From positions 155,617,607 through 155,681,606 of the forward strand of contig OY744520.1 of NCBI GenBank assembly GCA_963556195.1: DNA of 64,000 nucleotides, read 5' to 3'. The notes beneath the pieces are model-generated. The model had not been told where the DNA came from. It did no database searches and was given only the letters and a program-made list of their open reading frames with translations. The stretch comes from Sepiola atlantica. Lineage: Eukaryota; Mollusca; Cephalopoda; Sepiida; Sepiolidae. Position numbers and translations under genes: made by a program. Below are positions 51,690-61,814 of the stretch, piece after piece. The stretch's first letter is position 1, and the number at the start of each line of letters is the position of its first letter.

Positions 51690-51720
51690 CATTTTTTTTT
51701 TTTTTTTTTTTTTTTTTCCC
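51690..51720. repeat. Poly-T tract between PLE ORF and right arm
   Basis: About 30 consecutive T within a pyrimidine-rich 3' untranslated part. Confidence 0.9.
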
Positions 51721-51759
51721 TCACATTTTTAATACTACAGTCCAAATAAACTTTCTCAT

Positions 51760-52469
51760 GTTCCAAATATTTCAAATATTCTTCACCCACCCTTTCAATC
51801 ACCCCCCTCCCCCACCCACTCCAATCCCTCACTCATTGCTGTCATTTTCCAAATATTTCAAATATTTCACACCCTATCACGACAAATCCTCCCTCTTCCC
51901 CCTCTCATCTATTTTCTCCCATACCTCTTCTTAAATTCCCTCATTTTCAAAACGCTCTCTAAGACCATAACTTTCACCCATCCACCAAAATCACAGCCCC
52001 CCTCCCTCTCTACCCATCCCCATTTTCCCTGCATACACCCCCCACACACAAACATTCCAACTCACTCTTCCCCTCCAATCTCGACCACAGCCATCTGGTC
52101 AAACACCCCCTCCCCCTCTTCCTCCAATCTCTCTCTGCCATCCATGTTACCCCTGCTCATCCCCCACCTCTTTCTCTCATCGCCAGCCACAGTAGTCCTT
52201 GCTCCCTCCACCCTTCCCCTTTCTCTCCCACTCACTTTCGTCACTCATTTTCATTCTCTAACAAGTACGGACGTCCAGCAAGACGCTGCCATTATTTTTC
52301 ATTTTATTTTATTTTTATTTTTCTTCCCAACATGTCTACCCTACATGTATCTGTGCTTGCATGATATCTTTTCCCTATATCATCATCCTGATGAAGTCTT
52401 ATAAATAAAGACGAAACGTTGATGTACACATAAAAAACATCCAGTTTTTTGTTTTCCTTTTTCATTTTA

Positions 52470-52471
<2 letters not shown>
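51760..52471 (+). repeat. PLE right inverted terminal repeat
   Basis: Begins GTTCCAAATATTTCAAATAT and ends TTTTTCATTTTACC. Reverse complement of the left arm over its full length. Confidence 0.9.
52384..52424 (+). ncRNA. Hammerhead ribozyme motif, right PLE arm
   Basis: Stem I CATC (52,384-52,387) pairs with GATG (52,421-52,424). The core CTGATGA is at 52,388-52,394. Stem II is GTCTT (52,396-52,400) with AAGAC (52,408-52,412), with one unpaired A before it. GAA is at 52,413-52,415. Stem III is the self-complementary ACGT (52,416-52,419). Predicted cleavage is after T52420. This is the same layout as at 34,502 with different stem bases, which supports conservation of structure. Confidence 0.75.

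Positions 52472-52472
<1 letters not shown>

Positions 52473-52512
<40 letters not shown>
52473..52512. repeat. (TA)n microsatellite
   Basis: TA repeat abutting the PLE right arm. Confidence 0.95.
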
Positions 52513-52513
<1 letters not shown>

Positions 52514-53780
52514 GGGGTGGGGACGTGTGTCTCTATAATGGAAATCATAGTATTATTTAATTGTTAATGCGTATTTCTTACCGGTGGACTAGGTCAGATT
52601 ATAGTCTTCCTCATGGAAATGTGACGAATTTGTTATGCTTTTTTAAAACTAATTTCCGTGTTTAATTAAAATAAATATCAAACAAAAACAAATTAAATTG
52701 TACAATGGTTATGTGATGCACCCACGTCTATAATTACTTACAATATCGATTATTGTAAACTAACGTGACTACCCGACGTAAGTAATATACTTGGTTAAAT
52801 AAACCATTAGTTCAAGTGCAGGAAAATAGAATATAGTTAAGTAAAAATAGCTACTTAATTCATACGAAATTTTCTTACTAATCCATTAATAACTATTTAG
52901 TCTCAGTACAGTCTAAACACATCTCGTATTTTGAAAAACGTTTTATTGCTTCATAACAAATAATACATTGTTTTTAGTTTTCAAGTTGTTATATTCCGTC
53001 AGAACTTGATATTGTCCACATAAAAATACTCTGTATTTAATGTTGCCTTCGCAGAAGGAAATTACAATATCTGACATTACCTTTTTTCTAATGGGAGATT
53101 TAGTTAATCCCTGTTGATTGAGCCCCATCATTCGTAAGGCAGTATCAACGGCTATAGGCAGTACCAAAGTTTTTGTGTTGCTCGATTTATACCACATGAA
53201 AAACCGACTATTAAGTTACTTTTGTCTTCGTAATAATTCAAGTAAATAATGTATCTCTCTCGCACTCCTCTTACCTCTTTTGTTTCTCTCTCCCACCGTC
53301 TCTGTTCCCATCTCTCCCGCTATTCACTGTCTTTAGTAAATAAATAACATGTGATCAACTTGCCAATACACCGCTTTTCCACTGCCTCGCTCTCTCGTTT
53401 ATGTACAAACAAAAACAACCAGTGTTATAGGAAGACAACATAAAGAAGGAATCAAAGTATGACATCATGTCAGCTGACTATTTGACGTAATTTTCGAATC
53501 TGGTCAAGTATTCTGAAATAAATATTCATTTTTAACAGTCTGTGGCCTTTAGTGACTCCGAGCGAATACATGTTCTAGTAAATGTATTTGGAATAACAAG
53601 CTCGACATTATAACAAATTAGGATATATAAGGTTTGTAAGTTTACATTTAGTAGTTTCTGAGTTTTCGTCAAGAAAGTAGATAAGTCTTTTTTATATAAT
53701 GAATGTCGACGTTGTTAGCTACTATATATACACACTCTCATCATATATACTTGATTCGTTTACCGTTTTTTAATTTATAT
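52513..53780. other. AT-rich stretch without recognised genes
   Basis: No domain seen. An 84-codon minus-strand frame (52,943-53,197) is unrecognised. Confidence 0.5.
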
Positions 53781-54038
53781 TTGTTTAAATACCCGAATAC
53801 CTGTTCAGCAGTTAGCAAGGGGATTGAAAGCAAGTGCCGACTGAAAACTCATTTAAAAATGCATCGCTCAAAATTGGCAACACCAGAACTTATGTTGCGG
53901 TACATGTTATATCAGTTGTCATTACGTAAATTCTCTACAATTCCTGTCGAGCACATAAGATTAAGTCGTAGAATACGAAAACCAAACACAAATGACATGT
54001 ATACACACAACATACACAAGTGTTTCTATAATATATAA
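53781..54038 (+). pseudogene. Possible degenerate C2H2 zinc-finger segment
   Basis: The frame reads TCSAVSKGIESKCRLKTHLK followed by MH. If Val stands in for the second Cys, the spacing matches C-x2-C-x12-H-x3-H with one zinc ligand lost. It continues HRSKLATPELMLRYMLYQ and ends at 54,038. It could be a retroelement-encoded or host finger relic, or chance. Confidence 0.25.
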
Positions 54039-54063
54039 GGTGATAATATGTAATGTGTTTTAG

Positions 54064-54155
54064 ATGCTGACGTTTCTGTGATAAACACAGAATTCTTTTC
54101 TGGAGCCATGGATCTTTGTCACATTGGAAAACCAACCTTGCCCCAGTTTAAGGAG
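54064..54155 (+). other. Candidate internal exon (92 bp)
   Basis: An open segment starts after a TTTTAG acceptor-like site (to 54,063) and ends before GTAAGTAAA, a strong donor consensus, at 54,156. It reads DADVSVINTEFFSG, then AMDLCHIGKPTLPQFKE without a stop. No family is recognised, and the next exons cannot be located, partly because the hAT-like element starts about 200 bp downstream. Confidence 0.25.
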
Positions 54156-54366
54156 GTAAGTAAATATACTCCTTAGCAACTGTTAAAAATATAAATAAAA
54201 AAGGTGCCCGTTTTTCCGTTTGTTTATATTTTAAATGACAATGGGAGCGATTAAAAATAATCTGAAACAAATATACTAAGTGTCTTTACCCGGCGCTTGA
54301 CCTTGTTTCCTGACTCTTTCTCTCTATCTGGGTAACATGCTAAAATCTGTTGTCTCTTAGTCTCAC

Positions 54367-55739
54367 CAGGCACGTAGCCAGACTTCTAACTTAGGCGGGC
54401 AAGGCATTTTTAGGGGGGCAAGGCACTTTTAAGGGGGGGCAAGGCATTTTTAGGAGGGGCAAAACTAATATTGATATTCTAATATGAGTGACGTGTTGGT
54501 TCAGTGTGTGTGTGTTCTGATATATAAATATAAATAAGTAGATACAAAATTTAAATTTCTTTTATATAATCTAAATATATTGTTGTGTATTTCGGTAAGT
54601 ACATGTAAATAACAACATCAGCATAGTAAAGCACATAAAGCATAGTAAACACAGTAATAATAACATAAAGTTCGTAAAATAAGGTAGCTACTTGCTAGCC
54701 CTACATAATTCTATTATAATCTTCTATTTGTACGTGGGGTGTATACCCTACCAATGTTGTTTTTTCTTTCAACTTCATCTCGGGTGAAATCTGGGATTTT
54801 TTTCTATGTTAATTTCAAAAATGTTGAATGTAACATTCACAATTTTTTAAATTAATAGTTGCAATTGACAACAAAGAGACAAAAACGTATTTGAGATTCG
54901 TGATAAAATACAAAAATAATTTTTTAAACTAATTCCCACTTTCATTTGAAAATAATTTAGGTTGCTAGTATTCATTTCTATCTTTTGAATGAAGACAACA
55001 CTTTCTTTTATAAATTAAAAAAAATATCTTTAAAAGAAGCTGGCAGAACAACAACGTGAATTCATTTTGTGTTTGTATTACATCATTTGAATTATAATTA
55101 TGAAATTGATAATTTATGATATTAAATAGTGTGAATTAACAATATTTGACAAAAATAGTTGACAAAAAAAGAGAGATACACTGACAATCTCTTTCGCCAA
55201 GCAGGAAACAGGTGAAAAGCATCGAGGCGTTGTTTCCCTCACCACTTGATCTGAAACTAGCGAAGTTATGTTTGAGTTTGAGAACACGTACATTTTCTTT
55301 TTTTTCTTTTTACAAGGTAACATAAATATAAATAATATTTAGATGTTATTATGGTTAATAGATTTATTTTCACTGGTAGTTTAAAATCAGTAAATATTTA
55401 TTATGGTATCATTAGTACCAGGAATGGAAAATTAAGTTTTAAACAAAATAAAATCCAAAGTAGCGTTTTTGAAATCGGAAATTATGTTAAAAATTGGTGG
55501 GAAGTCCCCTCTTTGTGGGTGGGCCAGGGCTCCAGCCCCTTGGCCCCTTAATCCGGCCCTGCTGTAAAATATATTACACAAAAGTAAATACTGGTTCATA
55601 ATGAAGAAGTATAGTTGACTAGGAAATATGAGAGCATTTATATTTATAATATTTTTTGGATCACACATTTCAGGGGGTGCAAATGTAATTGCAGGGGGGG
55701 GGGGGCTTGCCCCCCTGGCACCCCCTGGCTACGTGGGGG
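54367..55739. mobile_element. Non-autonomous hAT-like DNA transposon, 1,373 bp
   Basis: The left end CAGGCACGTAGCCAG and the right end CTGGCTACGTGGGGG are imperfect inverted repeats, 12 of 15 positions matching. They are flanked by the same 8-bp sequence, AGTCTCAC, at 54,359-54,366 and 55,740-55,747. An 8-bp duplication is the hallmark of the hAT superfamily. Near the left end GGGGGGCAAGGCATTTTTAG-like units are repeated about three times. No transposase frame is present. A second hAT-like terminus (TAATCCGGCCCTGCTG, to about 55,563) lies inside near the right end and may be a nested or composite piece. Confidence 0.8.
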
Positions 55740-55747
55740 AGTCTCAC

Positions 55748-57694
55748 ATGACTGGTCTGGGTCGCTCTTTTTCCGACAGGTTGGGTGTACAGGTAAGACA
55801 GTTTATCATTGGTGTTTCCGACTTGGAATACAGGATCCATTACTCTTAGGACGCGTTAAGAGCGCCTGCTCTACCGACAGTTGTATCATATCGTGAATTA
55901 ATGTACGTGCCGTGTCGCGCATAGAAAGAGACCCTACAATTATCTCTGCAGATGTTTTTCAGGCCACAACCCGCATAGATTAAGCCTCGATTAATATACT
56001 AGTTATATGAGCTTAATGGCACCAAACAAGCCCCCACTTTTATTTCCGCACTATATCCACAACCAAACTTTCAGTACAAAAACAAAGAAACATATCTAAA
56101 AAAAGACACCCACTAAAAACATCTCTGCTTCCGGAGGCTTAGAACCAACACCAATGACGTAGAACTATTTCTCCTAGTAAACACCGCAGATATCTTAGCA
56201 CTAAATCAAATAAACCTACAATACCCAATCCCCTCGCACTATTTTGACATAACTGGATACCTTCAACCCTACCGTAAAGACTGATAAACATATGCACAGG
56301 TTAGAAGTTTATGTTCGAAACATGATCCCCTTGACTAGAGAACATAAGCTAGAATAAGATGATCAAGCTTATATGTTCTTTAGATTAACCTTACAACACA
56401 GCGTTAGCTACTTATATTTATGCATACCGTTATTCTTCGATCAAGGGCTGTACCCTGCTTAACTTGTCTCTTAAAGCATAGATACAACACTCTCACTAGA
56501 ATCGACTTCCGAAAATCACGTGTTTGGGGGTTTTAATGTACATCACCTTGACTTGCCTTCCTTCTACAGCTATACAAGCGCAGCTGGTAACTCTACGTAA
56601 AGTTTATCCATAGTGCACCCCCTCTCACAGACTGCCACTTTCCCGACGCACCTCTCTGATCGTGTGGATCAGCAAGCCTTCCTTCACAACCTGGTTTTAA
56701 CCTTACGTCCCGAGGCTTGTTCAACAAATGCACATAGTCCGCTCGAGAACTTTGAGTAAGTAAATAAGTTTGAACATTAATTTTCTTCTCTTTAATTTGC
56801 CATTTTACTATGTTATGGTATATCTTTCTTGTCGTCTTTTTGTCTTACCGGTTTCCAGGAATATTAATCTAGTCTGTTCGAGTATCTAGCTTAGTGCTGT
56901 TATAAGAGGACAACATCACCTGAAGAAAGTGCATCATTCCTCGTATTAACCAGTATTGGTCGCAATATCGAGAAGATCTTATTTAGCTTTCTAATACTAT
57001 GTTATATTAAATATTAAGCCCGGGTTTACGTGTAGGAGGAAATATCTTCATACCAAGATTTTCTGAGAAACCTCTGTAAAATATAGCTTATACACTCATA
57101 GGAATTCACATTCTCTCAAGTAAGCATTGAAGTCCTATTCTATACGCATTCATGTTCTCTCGAGTAAGCATTCAAGTCGTCTTCAATATATATATTTCTT
57201 CAGGGAGGGTAGATTCTTGAATCTTTTCGGCCAGGATTTCGTTGGATGTTTCGCTCAACTTTTCAAACTTTGAGTAGTGGTAGCAAAAAAAGAGCACATT
57301 CTTTTGTGCTGCAATCCATAGTAGAGCTTTAAAAACCCTGATGTTTCTGTATATGATGGAGATAGGGGTCTGGAACTTTTTGTCTTAAACCCAGATTGTA
57401 GATCCTTGTTGACCTCTGTCATGGCTGGATCACATTTCCAGAGTCAGGAAGGATCATACCATTGCTTACATCTTTGCGCCTGGTGTATGCTACCAGATTC
57501 GAGAAAACAATTAACAAAAACAAGCGAAAGAAGAACCCCCGTCGTCTTTATCAGACTAATTAACTGATCATTTTGATTTTTTTGAACTGCTAGGATTAAG
57601 GATTCAATGCGCGTTGTAATTAGTTTAATTTAGTTTTAGAAAAAGGGATAAAACTAATCTCTTCATGAAATTTAAAGTGTGACTATTATGAAAC

Positions 57695-57699
<5 letters not shown>
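55748..57699. other. Stretch without recognised genes
   Basis: Less AT-rich than average, with scattered CCTCGA-type words, but no domain, RNA gene or transposon end I can support. Confidence 0.45.

Positions 57700-57735
<36 letters not shown>
57700..57735. repeat. (TA)n microsatellite
   Basis: TA repeat just outside the next PLE. Confidence 0.95.
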
Positions 57736-57737
<2 letters not shown>

Positions 57738-57868
57738 CATTTTTCGTGGAACAAAATTTAACAACGGCGAGGAATGCAGACGTTTGGGACATTTTTTTTT
57801 GGGGGGGGGTAGAATGAAATTGAACAAGTATAAAAACGAGAGCAAATTTTATAAAATGAATGAATGTA

Positions 57869-57901
57869 CTATGCTGGCTTTCGTCCACACTCATCAGAGT
57901 A
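57869..57901 (-). ncRNA. Hammerhead-like motif, left arm
   Basis: The minus strand reads CTGATGA, GTGTGGAC, GAA, AGCCAGCA, T, AGTA. It differs from the right-arm copy in stem III, which is weaker here. Confidence 0.5.
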
Positions 57902-57978
57902 TTAACGTGGAAGTAATTAAATACGACTAAAAACTTAAAAGAAATGTATAATGAAAACTAGTGACAAGTTTGGGAGAA

Positions 57979-58205
57979 GAAAAAAACCATTGCACTGTTC
58001 TTCCAACGTATACAGCATCGCACCGACATTTAAATTGATAAATAATGTTACTGATATGTTGGGGTGGGAGAACATCCTTATGAATAGATTTGAGCAAAGG
58101 TCGAGCAGAAAAATCAATTCTAGGATTAGATGCCTGGTAACACCGACGCACAGCTACAGAAATTTGATTAGCCAATTTTATGCTAATATTACCCAACCAA
58201 GGTAA
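57979..58205 (-). pseudogene. PLE RT-endonuclease linker and GIY-YIG start (minus copy)
   Basis: Reads NQISVAVRRCYQASNPRIDF, then SARPLLKSIHKDVLP, then SNIIYQFKCRCDAVYVGRT. The conserved Cys pair followed by YVGRT is the GIY-YIG N-terminal motif of Penelope-group elements. The open frame is intact to the deletion point after TVQ, then runs into non-coding repeat. Confidence 0.75.
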
Positions 58206-58208
58206 TCT

Positions 58209-58562
58209 GTGGTACGCCGGGCATTTAATCAATTTAAATATCGGTGCGATACTGTATACGTGGAAAGCACAGTGCAAAGGTTTGAATCCAGAATAAAGCA
58301 ACAAATCTTCCCTGCCATACGCCGGGGCCGACTAAATAATCTAAATATTTTAGTCAACACATCCTGGTTTGCTATTGCTGACCATCTTATAAATAGCGCC
58401 GAATGTGCGTCGACGTACACTAGTGACTGGTTTTCTGTCATAAGTATATCGCATTCTCTATTCCACCTCAAAGTCCTGGAAGCCATATATATCAAGTCAA
58501 TCAAACCCTCCCTTTGTAAACAAAAGCAATGGCTTTTAGGACATAATGTGATCAACTTGTGA
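58209..58562 (+). pseudogene. PLE GIY-YIG endonuclease C-terminal part (plus copy)
   Basis: The 117-codon open frame reads FNQFKYRCDTVYVESTVQRF, then ESRIKQ, IADHLINSAECASTY, FSVISISHSLFHLKVLEAIY and IKSIKPSLCKQKQW. This covers the whole endonuclease domain after the linker. The first motif has Glu where Gly is normal (YVES instead of YVGR), which likely inactivates it. There is no upstream RT. A TGA stop closes it at 58,562. Confidence 0.75.
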
Positions 58563-58657
58563 CTCTCCTCCCCAAATTTGTTATCCCAAACTTGTCACTA
58601 GTTTTCATTATAAAGTTCTTTTAAGTTTTTAGTCGTATTAAATTACTTCCACGTTAA

Positions 58658-58692
58658 TACTCTGATGAGTGTGGACGAAAGCGGGCTTAGTA
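58658..58692 (+). ncRNA. Hammerhead ribozyme motif, right arm of inverted PLE
   Basis: Stem I TACT pairs with AGTA. The core is CTGATGA (about 58,662-58,668). Stem II is minimal: GTGTGGAC, with only GT/AC pairing. Then GAA and stem III AGC-GG-GCT, with predicted cleavage after the next T (about 58,688). Stem I bases differ from those of the other two hammerheads but are again complementary. Confidence 0.65.
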
Positions 58693-58787
58693 CATTCATT
58701 ATTTTTTAAAGATTTCCTCTCGTTTTTATACGTGTTCAATGTCATTCTACCTTCCAAAAATGTCCTAAACGTCTGCATTCCTCGCCG

Positions 58788-58788
<1 letters not shown>

Positions 58789-58877
<89 letters not shown>

Positions 58878-58917
58878 CGGGGGAGAGAGAGGGAAAGAGA
58901 GAGAGAGAGAGACGGGA
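58789..58917. repeat. Compound (TA)n(GA)n microsatellite
   Basis: TA repeat from the PLE end to about 58,830, then GA repeat with several changes. Confidence 0.95.
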
Positions 58918-59196
58918 TAAAAAGTGATGGAACAAAGTCCTAGACGATGTATACAATAAGAACGAAGAATCAGGCCACCAAAATTGATAGTAAAAGTGAT
59001 AGATAGTATGTTAGTAAGAGATGGGTAGCTCAATTGTTTATATGTAAAGTAAAACTGATTAAAACAATAAAATGTAAAGCTTTTAAAATTGATTAAATCC
59101 ACAACCGAAGTAATATTCCAGCACGTATATTTAGTCATTTTAATATGTAGTTAAATAAGTCTCAGGAAACAACAATTTATTAACGTAGGCTACGTA

Positions 59197-59199
<3 letters not shown>

Positions 59200-59272
<73 letters not shown>

Positions 59273-59289
59273 CATACAATATATATTTA
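59200..59289. repeat. (TA)n microsatellite
   Basis: TA repeat that cuts off the 5' end of the following PLE coding fragment. Confidence 0.95.
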
Positions 59290-60042
59290 TACAATAGAGC
59301 GCTAGAAAAAAGTGAATATAGTGAAAAACTCAAATATACCAAGAAAGAAAATAAAAATAAATCCAGGAATAGAAGCCGGAACATAACATGGTTCCATCCT
59401 CCGTACTGCCAACTATCTAACATCAACATCGGGAAAGTATTCTTGAACCTAGTAGATAAGCATTTTAGCATGAATAATCCACTTAGAAAGATATTTAATA
59501 GAAAAACCATAAAAATTAGTTACTCTTGTACCAAAAACATGGATAGAATAATCAGCACCCATAATCGTAAATTACTAAACAATTCTAGTAAAAATAAGGT
59601 TACAGTAGATAAATGTAATTGTCAAGTTAAAGAGAACTGCCCACTGGACGGTAACTGTAAAGTTGAGTGTGTGGTGTATAAGGCCACTATTCATCCGGAA
59701 GATAATAACAGGGACAATAAAGTCTACATCGGCATCTCCGCGGGTAACTGGAAACAACGCTTTTATGACCACAAACACTCTTTTAACAACCCAGAACTCA
59801 TGAACAAAACAGAGTTAGCTAAACAATGGTGGCGTCTGAAAAATGAGAACCGGTCCCCGGTGGTTTCGTGGTCAATCCTATGCTTTTCGGATATCCCAAA
59901 TGGATTTAGGCAGAGATGCAATTTATGTTTAGAGGAAAAAATAAGAATCCTAAAATACGACCGCAATAATCTTTTAAACAAACGCGATGAGTTGATGGCG
60001 AAATGCAGACATAAATGCAAATTTAAAATTAACAATATCTAA
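59290..60042 (+). CDS. PLE polyprotein, C-terminal part with GIY-YIG endonuclease (5' partial)
   Basis: Open for 250 codons from the (TA)n border to TAA at 60,042. It starts in the distal RT/linker: RNITWFHPPYCQLSNINIGK and VFLNLVDKHF. A basic segment follows (KIFNRKTIKISYSC), then a Cys cluster (CNCQVKENCPLDGNC) and VVYKATIHPED. The endonuclease core is KVYIGISAGNWKQRFYDHKH and SF, followed by KTELAKQWWRLK and SWSILC. These match the linker and endonuclease of a PLE subfamily with the C-x-C-x5-C-x5-C insert. No frameshift or stop is visible, but the RT and any start codon are missing, so it is a truncated retroposed copy. The tail ends DELMAKCRHKCKFKIN. Subfamily (Poseidon- or Neptune-like) is uncertain. 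Confidence 0.75.
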   Translation, partial: YNRALEKSEYSEKLKYTKKENKNKSRNRSRNITWFHPPYCQLSNINIGKVFLNLVDKHFSMNNPLRKIFNRKTIKISYSCTKNMDRIISTHNRKLLNNSSKNKVTVDKCNCQVKENCPLDGNCKVECVVYKATIHPEDNNRDNKVYIGISAGNWKQRFYDHKHSFNNPELMNKTELAKQWWRLKNENRSPVVSWSILCFSDIPNGFRQRCNLCLEEKIRILKYDRNNLLNKRDELMAKCRHKCKFKINNI

Positions 60043-60183
60043 TAATCTGATAGACCTCTAGATTTGTAACGGTGAAGATACCAAATAGATCATTTACGGT
60101 AAACCCCCATAAATATTTACAATAATATCTGTTATGGACATGTAATTACTGACTTGGTGACATTCGTTATAGTTGTTTTTCGG

Positions 60184-61118
60184 ATGTATTCATATACGAT
60201 TGTACTTTAAGATATTCGTGTAGTCAGAGTACTTACTTGAAATAAGATAGCCTTATATTTGCTTATATGTATGCATGCATTGGTGTATATGTATGTATGG
60301 GAAGAGTATGTGCGTATATATAAGTACATATGTTTTTGTATGTATATATATGTGTACGTACATGCATGTGTTTGTGTACGTGCAGGCATGTATGTGTGTG
60401 TGTATGTGTGTGTGTGTGTATATCTTGCATATTTATTTTGTCAATATATGTTTATATTTAATTAAACTCTTACCCCGGTTATTTAAAACTTTCCAGACCG
60501 TACATATTATTTTATATATGTGTATGTGTGTATATGTGTATACATGTGTGCAGGTGTATGTGTGCATGTATGGGCATGTGCGCGTATATGAGTATAAATA
60601 TGTGTGTACGTATGCGTATGACTGTGTATGTTTATATGTATGCGTGCATATGTGCATTTGTGTATGTCTATGTATACATGTATGTGTGTCTCTTTTTTGC
60701 ACATCTGTGTCTATGTGTGCATGTGCGTATATATGTGTGTGTATGTATATGTATATGTGTGTATGTGTGTGTATGTGCTTATGTATGGATATGTGTATGT
60801 GTGTGTGTGTAGATATACATTCATTTAGTAATGATATTTGTTAATGAATACTTAAAGACGAAACACATTTATCCTCGATGTCTTAACATTTTTTAATTCA
60901 AGGTAGTAGGTATGGGTGTGCATGTATATATATGTATGTGTGTGTATGTGTGTATGTGTATGTATATGTATATATATATGTGTATATATATATGTATGTA
61001 TATATATGTATATATATATGTGTGTAGAGATATGTGTGTGTATATGTGGGGATGTATGCATATATAATTGTACTTTAAGATATTCGTTTATTCTGATTAT
61101 TTACCTAAAATAAGATAG
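60184..61118. repeat. TG/TATG-rich array flanked by 869-bp-spaced direct repeats
   Basis: TTGTACTTTAAGATATTCGT and the following ACTT...AAATAAGATAG occur at about 60,200-60,250 and 61,069-61,118. The space between them is largely degenerate TG, TATG and TGTA repeat. Long open frames in all directions here follow from the repeat and are not genes. Confidence 0.85.
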
Positions 61119-61814
61119 TGAATTAAATTAAGTGTATAATATTATCACTAGACAATATTAGATTGGAATTAGGCTATAATTATAGGCTTCCATAGATTAT
61201 AAAACTAATGTAAGATGAATTTATGAAACTCAGAGTATTAAAATATCACATTTGGAATATAATCTTAAATAATTTTTAGTTTTCAAATTGATATTATCAC
61301 GCGGATCTAGACAGAATGGGGGCACGAGAAGTGCCAATCGGCTGATGACACGTTAACGTGTGTTAGTGTCTTATCTCTCTTCCTCCTTCCGGGCCGAAAA
61401 TTGAATTTCGAGCCAGCCAAAAATTGTGTGTGTGTGATGTTAAGAATAGGTATATGTGTGCGTGTGTATGGAGGCGTATGAACGTTATATGTCACCAGGT
61501 CGGAAATGTAGAAAGAATATGTGCGCTTAACTCAGACGTTATTATTTTAATAAAAACAAACAAAAAAAACCATAAGATCCCTTTCGATTGCTTTAGTTAA
61601 ATATAAGATGTTAATTCCTACTCGCTCTGTAATAGGTATTTAGATTGGCTGCGACCACCACTCTCTCTGGTTGTGTTTGAAGTGTCGAGGGTGAATTCAG
61701 TTTTCTGTCAGTCTCAAAAATGTAATTGTCAAATTGGATGCTTGAATGAAACCGCAAGGTTGAAATAAATTATTGCATCGACAATCATGTAATTTCGTGT
61801 TATTATATTTTACG

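Larger units (their letters stand above)
50140..52471 (+). mobile_element. Penelope-like element with 712-bp inverted terminal repeats
   Basis: The left arm (50,140-50,851) and right arm (51,760-52,471) are each 712 bp and are reverse complements. By eye only a few differences are seen, such as TTTTACCCC versus TGTTACCCC. The 908-bp interior holds one uninterrupted frame for the end of an RT and a GIY-YIG endonuclease. Each arm carries the hammerhead motif described separately. (TA)n tracts flank both sides. The interior begins inside the RT thumb region, so the plus-strand copy is 5'-truncated and joined to an inverted terminal repeat, an arrangement known for Penelope-type elements. Near-identity of the arms suggests recent insertion or recent conversion. 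Confidence 0.85.
57764..58788. mobile_element. Penelope-like element, two truncated copies head to head
   Basis: The outer inverted repeats are about 57,764-57,974 and 58,585-58,788 (ACGGCGAGGAATGCAGACGT against its complement, and ACTAGTGACAAGTTTGGG against its complement). Between them a minus-strand copy (about 58,205 to 57,975) and a plus-strand copy (58,209 to 58,584) both encode parts of one GIY-YIG region and meet at about 58,206. The minus copy jumps directly from VYVGRTVQ into terminal-repeat sequence, so most of its endonuclease is deleted. Both arms carry a hammerhead motif. Confidence 0.8.

Noticed and set aside
60259..61113. Cys/Val/Tyr-rich frames up to 189 codons
   Set aside because: Translation of degenerate TG/TATG repeats.
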